A DNA stretch of 64,000 nucleotides, from assembly GCA_947502495.1 (NCBI GenBank), contig CANNAC010000001.1, forward strand, positions 62,001 to 126,000. Direction: 5' to 3'. The DNA is from an uncultured Flavobacteriaceae bacterium (GTDB lineage: Bacteria; Bacteroidota; Bacteroidia; Flavobacteriales; Flavobacteriaceae). A program made the translations under genes and the position numbers. A model generated the notes under the pieces. That model was not told where the DNA came from. It was given only the letters and a program-made list of their open reading frames with translations, and did no database searches. Shown here one piece after another: positions 1 through 8,741 of this stretch; the first letter of the stretch is position 1; every line of letters begins with the position of its first letter.

Positions 1-1
1 A

Positions 2-397
2 GATGGTGCCATTAAAATAGGATGTTTAACACGTTCTTCGGTAGAGAGTTCTAAAGACGATTTAGCAAATACGCTTCGTGCAACTTTTGAACTTACTGGT
101 TGTGAGGTAGAACTTTCGGGAGATTATCCTGGTTGGGCTCCAAATATGGATTCTTCTATCTTAAAAGTATTAGATGCGTTATATGAAAAAATGAATGGTG
201 AGAAAGCACATGTTGCCGCTTGTCACGCCGGATTAGAATGTGGTATTCTTGGAACGCATTACCCAGAAATGGAAATGATTAGTTTTGGACCAACTATTAA
301 AGGTGCACACTCTCCAGATGAAAGAGCAAGTATTTCTTCTGCTCAAAAATACTGGAAGTTTGTTTTAGCAATTTTGAAAGAGATTCCTAAGAAGTAA
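2..397 (+). CDS. pepD: Aminoacyl-histidine dipeptidase (PepD family), C-terminal part
   Basis: The frame is open from the first complete codon of the window, so only the C-terminal 131 residues are present. The segment HAGLECGIL followed by EMEMISFGPTIKGAHSPDE is typical of the M20-family Xaa-His dipeptidases, cytosolic zinc enzymes that cleave dipeptides such as carnosine. The His of HAGLE and the Glu/His pair near the end lie in the C-terminal half of the catalytic domain. It ends at TAA and is followed within 40 bp by a strong bidirectional hairpin. The call rests on family resemblance; the metal-binding N-terminal half is outside the window. Confidence 0.85.
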   Translation, partial: DGAIKIGCLTRSSVESSKDDLANTLRATFELTGCEVELSGDYPGWAPNMDSSILKVLDALYEKMNGEKAHVAACHAGLECGILGTHYPEMEMISFGPTIKGAHSPDERASISSAQKYWKFVLAILKEIPKK

Positions 398-430
398 ACT
401 CATAAATATAATATAGTAGAAAATAAAAAA

Positions 431-455
431 GCAGCTCATCGAGCTGCTTTTTTTT
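431..455. terminator. Bidirectional rho-independent terminator
   Basis: GCAGCTC-ATC-GAGCTGC is a perfect 7-bp stem with an A-run before it and eight T after it. It can stop both the dipeptidase transcript from the left and the PPIase operon transcript from the right. Confidence 0.85.
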
Positions 456-473
456 AGGTAATATAATTAGAAA

Positions 474-1676
474 TTATTTTTCAATTCCCATTATTTCTAA
501 ATCGAATACAAGGTTTGTGTTTCCTGGAATTGGTCCCATTCCATTTTCACCATAACCTAAATAACTAGGAATAAAAACGTGTGCTTTATCACCAACATTC
601 ATATTAAGCATTGCTTCTCTAAATCCTGGAACAAGCTGTGCAGTTTCATTATAGATCATAGCAAAAGGTTTGTAACCCTTAGCTTTATCTCGTTGTTCAT
701 TGTATTGGTCATTGTCTTTTGCAACTTGAACCCAGCTAGTATCAAACAATTTTCCATCTTCAAAGTATCCAGCGTAATTCACTAGAACTTTATCTGTAGA
801 AGTAGGTTTTACACCATTTTTAGCTTCGTCAATAATCATTACTAAGCCAGTAGGAAGTGTTTTGATGGTTCCTTTTAAAGCTTCATTCTTTTTTAAGAAG
901 TTTTCTGTCGCTTGTTTTGCTTGTTCTTTCAGCTTTTCTTCTGCTTCTTCTTTAAGTCTTTTTGTGTTTTCAGCAATTTTAGGTAATTCTTCTGTATACA
1001 CTTTAGGAGCATCAAAAGCTTTTGCTGCTTTACCTTTTCTTACAATGTTAAGTTCATTAATAACTACATCAATAAAAGGTTTGTTGCTTGGTTTTTCTAT
1101 TTTCACGTTAGAAATACTGTCTTGTACATCTAATCCTAAAACTACTTCACCAAATACAGCGTGACAACTAACTCTTGGATTGTCACATTTTTTTAAGTTT
1201 CCTTGTGCGTCAAATGCATCTAGGTTTGGTGTAGGACCTTCGGTTATAAAAAACTGACTTCCGTTAGTGTTCGCGCCAGAATTTGCCATAGATAAGATTC
1301 CTGGTTTGTTATGTCTTAAATCTGGGTTAAACTCATCTGTAAACTTATATCCAGGGTCTCCAGATCCAGTTCCTGTAGGATCTCCACCTTGAATCATAAA
1401 CTTATCGATTACTCTATGAAAAATAATACCATTATAATATCTTTTTCCCTTTAAAGAATCGGCAACATTTGGATGTGTTCCTTCCGCTAGAGCAACAAAG
1501 TTTGCAACAGTAACTGGTGCTTGCTCAAAATACAATTTAGCAACCATAGTACCTTTATTAGTTACAAATTCTGCGTAAAGACCATCTTCAAGATCAGGGT
1601 ATTTATCTTGACAAGAGGTAGCACTTAATAAAAGCGCTAGAATAAAAACTTTCATAGTTTGTTTTAAAAAATTCAT
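474..1676 (-). CDS. Lipoprotein peptidyl-prolyl isomerase, cyclophilin + FKBP fusion
   Basis: A 400-residue envelope foldase. Residues 1-22 form a lipoprotein signal ending in SATSC (Cys22). Residues about 33-215 are a cyclophilin domain, with FHRVI at 86-90 and the QGGDP, NSGANTNGSQFF signatures. A charged Lys/Glu helical linker follows (about 225-265), then an FKBP domain (about 290-400) with VNYAGYF, GFREAML and YGENG. The two PPIase folds are unrelated, so this is a true fusion. Met8 is an equally plausible start and gives a tidier signal peptide. It lies 1 bp downstream of gldI and is co-transcribed with it; a role in folding secreted or gliding proteins is inferred. Confidence 0.88.
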   Translation of the reverse strand: MNFLKQTMKVFILALLLSATSCQDKYPDLEDGLYAEFVTNKGTMVAKLYFEQAPVTVANFVALAEGTHPNVADSLKGKRYYNGIIFHRVIDKFMIQGGDPTGTGSGDPGYKFTDEFNPDLRHNKPGILSMANSGANTNGSQFFITEGPTPNLDAFDAQGNLKKCDNPRVSCHAVFGEVVLGLDVQDSISNVKIEKPSNKPFIDVVINELNIVRKGKAAKAFDAPKVYTEELPKIAENTKRLKEEAEEKLKEQAKQATENFLKKNEALKGTIKTLPTGLVMIIDEAKNGVKPTSTDKVLVNYAGYFEDGKLFDTSWVQVAKDNDQYNEQRDKAKGYKPFAMIYNETAQLVPGFREAMLNMNVGDKAHVFIPSYLGYGENGMGPIPGNTNLVFDLEIMGIEK

Positions 1677-1677
1677 A

Positions 1678-2223
1678 TTAATTAGATTGATTTTGGGTTA
1701 TTGAATTTACAGTTACTTCGCATATTAATGGGATACTAGTACCTATTCTATTGTTATCTCCGTAATAGCCATACGCTTTTGGTGAAGGAAAAAGAAAGGT
1801 AACAGTTTCGCCAGACTTCATAAGTTTCAAACCTTCACGTAAACCAGTGAAAAGTTCTTGCTTATCCATTGCGTAGTTTTGCGTTCTTAATTCTTCTTTA
1901 GTATAGATTAGGTTTCCGTTTAGAGACTTTACATTGTAATTAAAATTTACAATATCACCAAAATTTGGTGTTATTAAGCTGTCTTGTATTTTGGTATTGT
2001 AGTAATACCAAAAGCCACTTTGCGAAGCGATATAATTGTTCTTCGGGTTTTTATCCATAATAGCCTCTATACTAACTTGTTCTTTAGCGTATAGTTCTTT
2101 GTTTCTGGCAACCGATTCTTCAATAAAAGAACCTGAAGTTGCAGAAATAGGTCTTCTAGCTTCTGGTGATTTACAAGAAACTAATAGAATTAAAATACAT
2201 GGTATTAATAAAAACTTATTCAT
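1678..2223 (-). CDS. gldI: Gliding motility-associated peptidyl-prolyl isomerase GldI
   Basis: A 181-residue lipoprotein (lipobox LLVSC, Cys17) with an FKBP-type domain covering about residues 75-175. It has the GDIVNFNYNVKSLNG core, the GLREGLKLMKSGE helix region and the KAYGYYGD segment. In Flavobacterium johnsoniae GldI is needed for gliding and is thought to fold periplasmic parts of the T9SS/gliding machinery. Its start overlaps the end of the upstream DHH gene by 8 bp, and its stop is next to the larger PPIase, so these three genes form one operon. Presence of gldI predicts gliding or at least T9SS capacity, in line with the T9SS cargo at 3860-6409. Confidence 0.85.
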   Translation of the reverse strand: MNKFLLIPCILILLVSCKSPEARRPISATSGSFIEESVARNKELYAKEQVSIEAIMDKNPKNNYIASQSGFWYYYNTKIQDSLITPNFGDIVNFNYNVKSLNGNLIYTKEELRTQNYAMDKQELFTGLREGLKLMKSGETVTFLFPSPKAYGYYGDNNRIGTSIPLICEVTVNSITQNQSN

Positions 2224-3235
2224 TGTTTAAAGCCTTTTTATAGCTTGGTAATATACTAATAAATTTTTCAACGGTTTCATTTAAATCGGTATCGCTTTTA
2301 CCTCCAGCAGCATTCGTATGTCCTCCACCAGAAAAATGGGCTCTTGAAAATTCATTTACAGAAAAGTCTCCTTTAGAGCGTAACGATATTTTTATAATAT
2401 TTTGCTTTTGATCTTCTATAAAAATTGCTGCAAATATAATGTTTTGTAGCGATAGCGCATAGTTAACAAAACCTTCTGTATCTCCTTTTTTATAATCAAA
2501 GTTATTTAATTCTTGTTGAGATAGTGTTATATACGCCGTTCTGTATTCTGGTAAAACTTTTAAATTACTTAATGTGCAACCTAATAATTGTAATCTGTTA
2601 TAGCTATTTGTATCGTAAATAGCATTGTGAATTTCAGCGTTTTCAGCTCCTTTATCTATTAAGTCGGCAATCACTTTATGTGTTGTAGCTGTCGTAGAAG
2701 AAAATCGGAAAGAACCAGTATCTGTCATGATTCCAGTATATAGGCAGGTTGCGATATCTGCGTCTATCTTATCTACATCAGATAACATATCTATAAAATG
2801 ATATACCATTTCACAAGTAGAACTCATACGTACATCGCTATAGGTATATAAAGCATAATCATCTGGCTGTTGGTGATGATCAATCATTATTTTTATGGCT
2901 TCACTTTTAGCAAGAACAGGCTCCATATCTCCAGTTCTGTTTAGTGCATTAAAGTCTAAAGTGAAAAGGATTTCAGCTTGCTCAATTAGGCGTTCACTCG
3001 CTTCCGTTTGCGTGTCATATTTTAAAACAGTGGCTTCACTAGGCATCCATTTTAAAAAATCTGGATAATCGTTCGGTGCAATAACGCGCACTTCATGATT
3101 GTATTTTAAAAGATATAAGTATAACCCTAAAGTAGAGCCAATTGCATCTCCGTCTGGGTTTTTATGAGGAACAATCACAATTTTTTTTGGAGATTGTAGT
3201 AGTGTTTTTATATCGGTAATGTCTTGTTTTTTCAT
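2216..3235 (-). CDS. DHH/DHHA1 phosphoesterase, NrnA-like (oligoribonuclease / pAp phosphatase)
   Basis: A 339-residue cytosolic enzyme. The N-terminal DHH domain shows NPDGDAIGS (motif I, about residue 26) and the name-giving MIDHH at about 118. The C-terminal DHHA1 domain ends with the GGGHTNAAGG nucleotide-binding motif. NrnA-type enzymes degrade 2-5 nt RNAs and dephosphorylate pAp. It is the first gene of a three-gene operon with gldI and the PPIase fusion, and is divergent from ndk across an 87-bp gap. The bifunctional activity is assigned from the family, not from specific residues. Confidence 0.85.
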   Translation of the reverse strand: MKKQDITDIKTLLQSPKKIVIVPHKNPDGDAIGSTLGLYLYLLKYNHEVRVIAPNDYPDFLKWMPSEATVLKYDTQTEASERLIEQAEILFTLDFNALNRTGDMEPVLAKSEAIKIMIDHHQQPDDYALYTYSDVRMSSTCEMVYHFIDMLSDVDKIDADIATCLYTGIMTDTGSFRFSSTTATTHKVIADLIDKGAENAEIHNAIYDTNSYNRLQLLGCTLSNLKVLPEYRTAYITLSQQELNNFDYKKGDTEGFVNYALSLQNIIFAAIFIEDQKQNIIKISLRSKGDFSVNEFSRAHFSGGGHTNAAGGKSDTDLNETVEKFISILPSYKKALNNE

Positions 3236-3294
3236 AGGTAGCGAAGATACAATTTTTTACTAATGGATTATATGGTTTTTATGAAGAAATACAT

Positions 3295-3302
3295 TACTTT
3301 TG
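3295..3302 (+). promoter_or_regulatory. -7 promoter box for ndk
   Basis: TACTTTTG fits the Bacteroidota sigma-A -7 consensus TAnnTTTG. It lies 20 bp before the ATG at 3323, so the in-frame ATG at 3263 would be upstream of the transcription start. No clear TTG box is seen at the usual distance. Confidence 0.5.
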
Positions 3303-3322
3303 CAAAAAATTATTATAAAAAA

Positions 3323-3742
3323 ATGGCAACAAATAGAACATTTACAATGCTTAAACCAGATTCTGTTGAAAAAGGGAATATTGGTGCAATTTTAGAAAAA
3401 ATTACTGCTTCAGGTTTTAGAATCGTAGCATTAAAGTTAACACACATGACAACTGCAGATGCGCAAGCATTTTATGCAGTGCACAACGAACGTCCTTTCT
3501 TCGGAGAATTAGTGGAATACATGACACGCGGACCAGTTGTAGCAGCAATCTTAGAAAAAGATAATGCAGTGGAAGATTTTAGAACTTTAATTGGAGCTAC
3601 TAATCCAGCAGACGCAGCAGAAGGTACTATACGTAAACTATATGCAGCATCTATTGGTGAAAATGCAGTACACGGAAGTGATAGTGATGAAAATGCAGCT
3701 ATTGAAGGTGCTTTCCATTTTTCTGGAAGAGAAATGTTCTAG
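3323..3742 (+). CDS. ndk: Nucleoside diphosphate kinase
   Basis: A 139-residue enzyme that transfers the gamma phosphate of ATP to NDPs through a phosphohistidine. The N-terminus [10 protein letters not shown] and the catalytic segment NAVHGSDS (His117) are intact, and the length matches the family. I chose the ATG at 3323 rather than 3263 because a -7 box lies between them and [13 protein letters not shown] is the usual start. It is followed by a strong terminator, so it is probably monocistronic. Confidence 0.95.
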   Translation: MATNRTFTMLKPDSVEKGNIGAILEKITASGFRIVALKLTHMTTADAQAFYAVHNERPFFGELVEYMTRGPVVAAILEKDNAVEDFRTLIGATNPADAAEGTIRKLYAASIGENAVHGSDSDENAAIEGAFHFSGREMF

Positions 3743-3771
3743 AACATTCATATAATCTTATTTAAAAAAAA

Positions 3772-3795
3772 GCCTGCAATTTGCAGGCTTTTTTT
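3772..3795 (+). terminator. Rho-independent terminator after ndk
   Basis: GCCTGCA-ATT-TGCAGGC stem followed by seven T and preceded by an A-run. Confidence 0.85.
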
Positions 3796-3859
3796 GTTTC
3801 TGTAAGCTAGCTAACAATAAAATTGAAATAACTGTGGTATATTTAGAAAAAAAAATCAA

Positions 3860-6409
3860 ATGAAAAAATCTACCAAACTATTATTTGTTTTATGCTTACT
3901 AGCAATTACTTCTTATGCGCAGGAAACGCAAAAAAGTATTACCGCTTTTGTTAAAGAGACAAATGCAGTAGTTTCCGTAAATGAAAACACGCAAATTGCA
4001 AGTTTTATTAAGTTTCAACAGAATAGCCCTTTAACTATAGAAGGAGCATCCTTGGAGGCAAAAGCACTTGCTTTCTTAGAAAAACATAAAGCGATATTTA
4101 ATATAAAAACGCTAAGCGATTCTTTTATTGCAGATGACATAATAACAGATGCTTACGGATGGAAACATTTAACGTTAAATCAAGTGTATAATGGTGTTTC
4201 TGTATATGATGGTAAATTAAAGTTTCATTTTAATACCGAAAATAAGTTAACTGCTATTAACGGTAATTATATACCAAACATCAAACTGAACGCTACCGCA
4301 AATATATCTGCAACTATAGCTAATCAAATAGCAATGGAAGCTGTTCAGAATCAAAAAATAAATGGCTCTGGGGTTCCTTTAAAAGTAAATAGAAATACAT
4401 TATATGTTTTTCAAAAAGGATTAGCACAAGGCGATTTTAACGCAAAGCATCTTGTTTATGAAGTAGAAGTTAGAAATGATAAAGATGTAAGAGAGTTTCT
4501 TTTTGTTAATGCACATACACAAGAAATTGTAGAACAATTTACAGGAATGGCAGATGCATTACATAGAGTTGTTTACGAAGACAATATAGGGAATGCCGTT
4601 TGGGAGGAAGGTGATGCCTTACCAGGAACATTATCGAGCTGGCAAATAAATGAGGTAGAAACTTCCGCGCAAGTATATCATTTATTCAACCATACTTTTG
4701 GTTTTGATTCGTATGATGGTAATGGAGCACAAATGCGAACCGTAAATAATGATCCAAATGTTGCAAATGCTAGTTGGAATGGCTCTACAACAAACTACCG
4801 CGATGGTACTGCTGCAGATGATGTAATTGCCCATGAATGGGGACACGCATATACCGAATATACTAGTGGTTTAATTTATGCTTGGCAAGCTGGAGCTATT
4901 AATGAATCGTACTCCGATATTTGGGGCGAAACGGTAGATTTACTCAATAATTATGAAGATGAAGGTGAAGACCTTTCCTTAAGAACCAATTGTGGTAGTT
5001 CGCTGAGATGGAGAATGGGAGAAGATGCATCTTTTTTCTCTGCACCAATACGCGATCTTTGGGATCCTACGTGTAATAATGCGCCAGGAAAAGTTACAGA
5101 TAATAATTATCATTGTGCAGAGAGTGATTCTGGTGGTGTACACGTTAATTCAGGAGTGCCAAATCATGCTTATGCTTTATTAGTAGATGGAGGAACGTAT
5201 AACGGACAAACCATTAACGGTATTGGTTTTACCAAAGCAGCTCATATTTTTTGGAGAGCGCAAAGTACGTATCTAACGGCTACAAGTGATTTTACAGTGT
5301 TAGCAAATGCATTAGAAGCTTCTTGTACCGATTTAATAGGAATAAACTTAGAAGGACTTACAACTACAAGTACACCGGCAGGACCTTCAGGAGAAATAAT
5401 AACAACAGCAGATTTCGATGAATTAATAAAAGTATTATTAGCAGTAGAGTTTCGCATTTTTCCTGATCAGTGTGGCTTTACTCCAATTTTAATAGAGGCA
5501 CCAGTTTTATGTGAAGCTGCAACAAATAATCCTGTGTTTTTGGAAGATTGGGAATCTGGTTTAGGTACTTGGATCGCTACCGAATTACCAAGCAATCCTG
5601 CAACTTGGGAGTCTAGACCTTGGGATATAAGTGCTAGTTTACCAAATGGTAGAGTAGGACAAGCTGTTTTTGGTGCAGATCCAATAAATGGTGATTGTGC
5701 TACAGATTTACAAAACGGAATAATTAGATTAGAAAGTCCCTTAATTACATTACCAGACTTTTCAGATGGTATTTATGAAATGGCTTTTGATCATTATGTG
5801 GCAACAGAATCACAATGGGATGGCGGAAACATAAAGTATAGTGTAACCAACGGGCTTACGTGGAGTGTTATACCAAGTAACGCATTTACACATAACGCAT
5901 ACAATAGTGCCTTAAATATTAATGGAAATGATAATCCAATGCTAGGAGAGGTTGCTTTTACAGGCACTAATGGAGGTTCTATTACTGGTAGTTGGGGAAA
6001 AAGTATTATAGATTTATCGGTTCTTGGTCTTGGCGCTAATAGCAATGTTAGGTTTAGATGGGAATTAGGTACCGATGGTTGTAATGGTATTGAAGGTTGG
6101 TATTTAGATGATGTGGTAGTTTATAACTGTGAAAGAATTTTATCGGTTAGTGAATTTGAAACTTTAAATAACAGTATTAAAGTATTTCCAAATCCTTCTA
6201 GCGGACTATTTACATTAATGAAAACACAAAACATAGATTTAGGTTTTGCTACTATTCATGATATGAATGGTAGATTTATTAAGCAAATAGATTTAAGTGC
6301 GATGCAGGTGGAAAAACAAATGGATATTGCAGATTTTGCTTCCGGTATTTATTTTATGACGGTAACTTCATTAGAAAGTAAAACGGTTATAAAACTTGTG
6401 AAAGAATAG
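3860..6409 (+). CDS. Secreted M4 (thermolysin-like) metallopeptidase with T9SS sorting domain
   Basis: An 849-residue exported protease. A signal peptide of about 20 residues is followed by an FTP/propeptide region (about 25-225). The thermolysin-type catalytic domain has zinc motif HEWGH at residues 325-329 and, downstream, NESYSDIWGE carrying the third ligand; HVNSGVPNHAY supplies the usual active-site His. Residues about 560-760 form a beta-rich DWESGLGTW...GWYLDDV jelly-roll module. The last about 80 residues (VFPNPSSGLFTL ... GIYFMTV ... VIKLVKE) are a type A T9SS C-terminal signal. It is expected to be exported by the Sec pathway and then type IX secretion, and fits a protein-degrading marine lifestyle. 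Single gene with its own terminator. Confidence 0.93.
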   Translation: MKKSTKLLFVLCLLAITSYAQETQKSITAFVKETNAVVSVNENTQIASFIKFQQNSPLTIEGASLEAKALAFLEKHKAIFNIKTLSDSFIADDIITDAYGWKHLTLNQVYNGVSVYDGKLKFHFNTENKLTAINGNYIPNIKLNATANISATIANQIAMEAVQNQKINGSGVPLKVNRNTLYVFQKGLAQGDFNAKHLVYEVEVRNDKDVREFLFVNAHTQEIVEQFTGMADALHRVVYEDNIGNAVWEEGDALPGTLSSWQINEVETSAQVYHLFNHTFGFDSYDGNGAQMRTVNNDPNVANASWNGSTTNYRDGTAADDVIAHEWGHAYTEYTSGLIYAWQAGAINESYSDIWGETVDLLNNYEDEGEDLSLRTNCGSSLRWRMGEDASFFSAPIRDLWDPTCNNAPGKVTDNNYHCAESDSGGVHVNSGVPNHAYALLVDGGTYNGQTINGIGFTKAAHIFWRAQSTYLTATSDFTVLANALEASCTDLIGINLEGLTTTSTPAGPSGEIITTADFDELIKVLLAVEFRIFPDQCGFTPILIEAPVLCEAATNNPVFLEDWESGLGTWIATELPSNPATWESRPWDISASLPNGRVGQAVFGADPINGDCATDLQNGIIRLESPLITLPDFSDGIYEMAFDHYVATESQWDGGNIKYSVTNGLTWSVIPSNAFTHNAYNSALNINGNDNPMLGEVAFTGTNGGSITGSWGKSIIDLSVLGLGANSNVRFRWELGTDGCNGIEGWYLDDVVVYNCERILSVSEFETLNNSIKVFPNPSSGLFTLMKTQNIDLGFATIHDMNGRFIKQIDLSAMQVEKQMDIADFASGIYFMTVTSLESKTVIKLVKE

Positions 6410-6433
6410 TTATATTATAATAACTTAAAAAAA

Positions 6434-6460
6434 AGCACAGCTAGTAATAGTTGTGCTTTT
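6434..6460 (+). terminator. Rho-independent terminator
   Basis: AGCACAGCTA-GTAA-TAGTTGTGCT hairpin with one G-T pair, preceded by an A-run and followed by TTT. Confidence 0.75.
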
Positions 6461-6483
6461 ATTGGTTATTTACATAAGAGAGT

Positions 6484-7368
6484 ATGAAAACGAAGCTACA
6501 TATATTTAAAGTTGTTGCTAAACACTTGAGTTTTACCAAAGCCGCAGAACAATTATTTGTTTCGCAACCAGCTATTTCTAAATCTATTAAAAATTTAGAG
6601 GAAGAATACAAAACAACGTTTTTTACCAGAAAGAGAAACTCTATAGAACTTACAGTAGAAGGGAAGTCTTTTCTTTTATATGCCAATAGAATACTGGCTG
6701 TTTTTGCCGAAATGGAGGAACAGTTTCTACACAAAAAAGACGTTTTTCCAGAGGTTATTGAATTGGGCGTTAGTACGACATTGTCTAATTATATAATTCC
6801 TAAAATAATAGCAAAGTTTAGAGAACAGTTTCCTCAGACAAAATTTAAAATAATAAGTGATAATTCAGCCCATATTGAAGACTTTATTCTAAATGAAGAA
6901 ATAGATTTTGGTATTACCGAAGGTAGTATTTCTAATACTAAATTACATTTTGAAAAGTTTATAAAAGACGAAATTGTATTGGTTACCAATGTGAATAATA
7001 ATCTTTTTAAGAAAGGCAGTATCACTATAGAAACGCTGCAAGAAATCCCTATTATTGAACGAGAAAAAGGTTCTGGGACAAGAACTATTATAGATGCGTT
7101 TCTATTGCAAAATAATATAAAAAAGCTAAATAGTGTTGTATCCTTAAATAGTACCGAAGCGATTAAAAACTACCTGTATCATTCCGATCATTATGCGCTT
7201 TTGTCTATTAATGCTATTCATAACGATCTAGTGCATAATAAATTAAAAATAATAGATATTAAAGAATTAAGTATCGAAAGGTGGTTTTACTTCATAAAAC
7301 GAACCGGTTTTCAATCGAAGACTATAGATTATCTAGAAAATTTCATTCGACACAACTATAACTTTTAG
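6484..7368 (+). CDS. LysR-family transcriptional regulator (YeiE/CysL-like)
   Basis: A 294-residue regulator. An N-terminal winged HTH (residues about 1-60, with FTKAAEQLFVSQPAISKSIKNLEE) precedes a periplasmic-binding-like effector domain (about 90-290). The adjacent downstream gene encodes a YeiH-type putative sulfate exporter; LysR-yeiH pairs are common (for example yeiE-yeiH of E. coli), so this gene probably controls it. Both genes point the same way, with a 77-bp gap containing a palindrome that overlaps this gene's stop codon. The effector is unknown; a sulfur anion is a reasonable guess from related regulators. Confidence 0.85.
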   Translation: MKTKLHIFKVVAKHLSFTKAAEQLFVSQPAISKSIKNLEEEYKTTFFTRKRNSIELTVEGKSFLLYANRILAVFAEMEEQFLHKKDVFPEVIELGVSTTLSNYIIPKIIAKFREQFPQTKFKIISDNSAHIEDFILNEEIDFGITEGSISNTKLHFEKFIKDEIVLVTNVNNNLFKKGSITIETLQEIPIIEREKGSGTRTIIDAFLLQNNIKKLNSVVSLNSTEAIKNYLYHSDHYALLSINAIHNDLVHNKLKIIDIKELSIERWFYFIKRTGFQSKTIDYLENFIRHNYNF

Positions 7369-7385
7369 TTATGCTTAATAACTAA
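7365..7385. promoter_or_regulatory. Palindromic operator candidate upstream of yeiH
   Basis: TTAGTTAT-GCTTA-ATAACTAA is a perfect 8-bp inverted repeat with a 5-bp spacer. It ends 5 bp before the -33 box of the yeiH promoter and overlaps the LysR stop codon. Dyads of this size placed just upstream of the promoter are typical LysR binding sites. Confidence 0.6.
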
Positions 7386-7390
7386 TTAAT

Positions 7391-7423
7391 TTGCTTAAAG
7401 GTTATTTCTTAAGTTTACTTTTG
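7391..7423 (+). promoter_or_regulatory. Promoter of yeiH-like gene
   Basis: TTG (7391-7393), 22 bp, then TACTTTTG (7416-7423): both elements of the Bacteroidota sigma-A consensus at an accepted spacing, 22 bp before the ATG at 7446. This suggests the exporter has its own regulated promoter rather than depending on read-through from the regulator gene. Confidence 0.75.
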
Positions 7424-7445
7424 TAGGGTAATAATACGAAATTAG

Positions 7446-8366
7446 ATGAATGATTTATTTTCAAAAGTAGCCTATCTCCTTATAATCAGTATCGCTTTTT
7501 TAGGCGGAATAAATAGCCCGACAGCATTAGTACTGGGCTTTGTGTTTACACTTGTATTTAATAACCCCTTTCCAGTATATAGTCAGAAGGCTTTTCATCT
7601 TTTTTTGAAGATTTCGGTAGTCGGTTTAGGTTTTGGAATGTTTATTAATGAAACATTAGAAACCAGTAAACAAGGATTAGAATTAACCATGTTATCTATT
7701 TTCTTTACCATTAGTTTCGGATGCTTCTTAGCAAGAATTTTGAAATTAGATTTAAAATTAGCACACCTTATTAGTTCGGGAACAGCTATTTGTGGCGGAA
7801 GCGCTATTGCAGCAATCGCACCAGTTATTAAAGCAAAAAGTAAAACAATAAGTGTTACGCTAGGTATTGTCTTTTTTTTAAACGCTGTTGCGCTGTTTGT
7901 TTTTCCAACAGTAGGACATTTTTTTAACTTAACACAAGAGCAATTTGGTTTATGGTGCGCTATTGCTATTCATGATACAAGTTCTGTAGTTGGAGCCGCT
8001 TTAGGTTATGGAGATGAAGCTTTACGAATAGCAACTACTGTGAAACTAACACGAACGTTATGGATTATTCCTTTGTCCATTCTTTCCATGTTGCTATTTA
8101 AAACTAAAGGTGAAAAAATAAAGATTCCCTATTTTATTATCTTATTTATAATTGCAATCGGTATAAACAGTTGCCATGTTTTACCAGAATCGGCAACTAA
8201 TTTTATAGTACTTATAGCGAAACGGTTGCTTATTGTTACGCTATTTCTTGTAGGATCTAATATCTCTATGAATGATTTAAAAGCATCAGGTGTTACCCCA
8301 GTTCTATTTGCATGTATATTATGGTTGTTTATTTCTGTTTTCTCGCTGCTATATATTTTAAACTAA
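7446..8366 (+). CDS. YeiH/UPF0324-family putative sulfate exporter
   Basis: A 306-residue inner-membrane protein with about nine or ten hydrophobic segments. It contains the family-typical SSGTAICGGSAIAAIAPVIKAK region and the AIHDTSSVVGAALGYG segment. YeiH-type proteins are annotated as putative sulfate exporters, but the substrate is not firmly established. It has its own promoter behind a candidate LysR operator, and its transcript ends at the hairpin at 8422-8443. Confidence 0.85.
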   Translation: MNDLFSKVAYLLIISIAFLGGINSPTALVLGFVFTLVFNNPFPVYSQKAFHLFLKISVVGLGFGMFINETLETSKQGLELTMLSIFFTISFGCFLARILKLDLKLAHLISSGTAICGGSAIAAIAPVIKAKSKTISVTLGIVFFLNAVALFVFPTVGHFFNLTQEQFGLWCAIAIHDTSSVVGAALGYGDEALRIATTVKLTRTLWIIPLSILSMLLFKTKGEKIKIPYFIILFIIAIGINSCHVLPESATNFIVLIAKRLLIVTLFLVGSNISMNDLKASGVTPVLFACILWLFISVFSLLYILN

Positions 8367-8421
8367 AATAGTGAGGTAGCGTAACTCAAACAAATAGAAC
8401 AAGAAGTATAAAACAAAAAAA

Positions 8422-8443
8422 AACGCAACCAATTGGTTGCGTT
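8422..8443. terminator. Bidirectional terminator between yeiH and cold-shock gene
   Basis: A fully palindromic 22-mer, AACGCAACC-AATT-GGTTGCGTT, with a long A-run on its left that acts as a T-run for the minus-strand cold-shock transcript. Confidence 0.8.
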
Positions 8444-8470
8444 TGTGTTCTAAAAAGATAAGCTTATAAA

Positions 8471-8662
8471 TTATATAACTTTAACGTTTATTGCGTTTAA
8501 TCCTTTTTTTCCTTCTGTTAATTCGAATTCAACGTCATCGCCTTCACGAATTTCATCGATTAATCCCGAAATGTGTACAAAATGTTCTTTGTTTGAACCT
8601 TCTTCTGTGATAAAACCAAATCCTTTGGTATCGTTGAAGAACTTTACTGTTCCTTTACTCAT
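8471..8662 (-). CDS. Cold-shock domain protein (CspA family)
   Basis: A 63-residue single OB-fold protein with RNP1 (KGFGFI) and RNP2 (HFVHIS) intact; such proteins bind single-stranded RNA/DNA and melt RNA structure. Length is normal. A -7 box lies about 40 bp upstream, leaving an AU-rich leader. It is monocistronic between two terminator-like regions. Confidence 0.95.
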   Translation of the reverse strand: MSKGTVKFFNDTKGFGFITEEGSNKEHFVHISGLIDEIREGDDVEFELTEGKKGLNAINVKVI

Positions 8663-8698
8663 TGTTAAAATATTAAATATTAATTAATTCTACTAAGA

Positions 8699-8706
8699 CA
8701 AATATA
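8699..8706 (-). promoter_or_regulatory. -7 box for the cold-shock gene
   Basis: On the minus strand this reads TATATTTG, matching TAnnTTTG. No TTG box at the usual spacing was found. Confidence 0.45.
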
Positions 8707-8741
8707 ATACCAAAAAAATTAATATGAAATAAATTTTGTAT

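Noticed and set aside
862-1164. 100-residue ORF opposite the PPIase
   Set aside because: Antisense shadow of a Lys/Glu-rich coiled region, giving Phe/Ser-rich protein; no family features.
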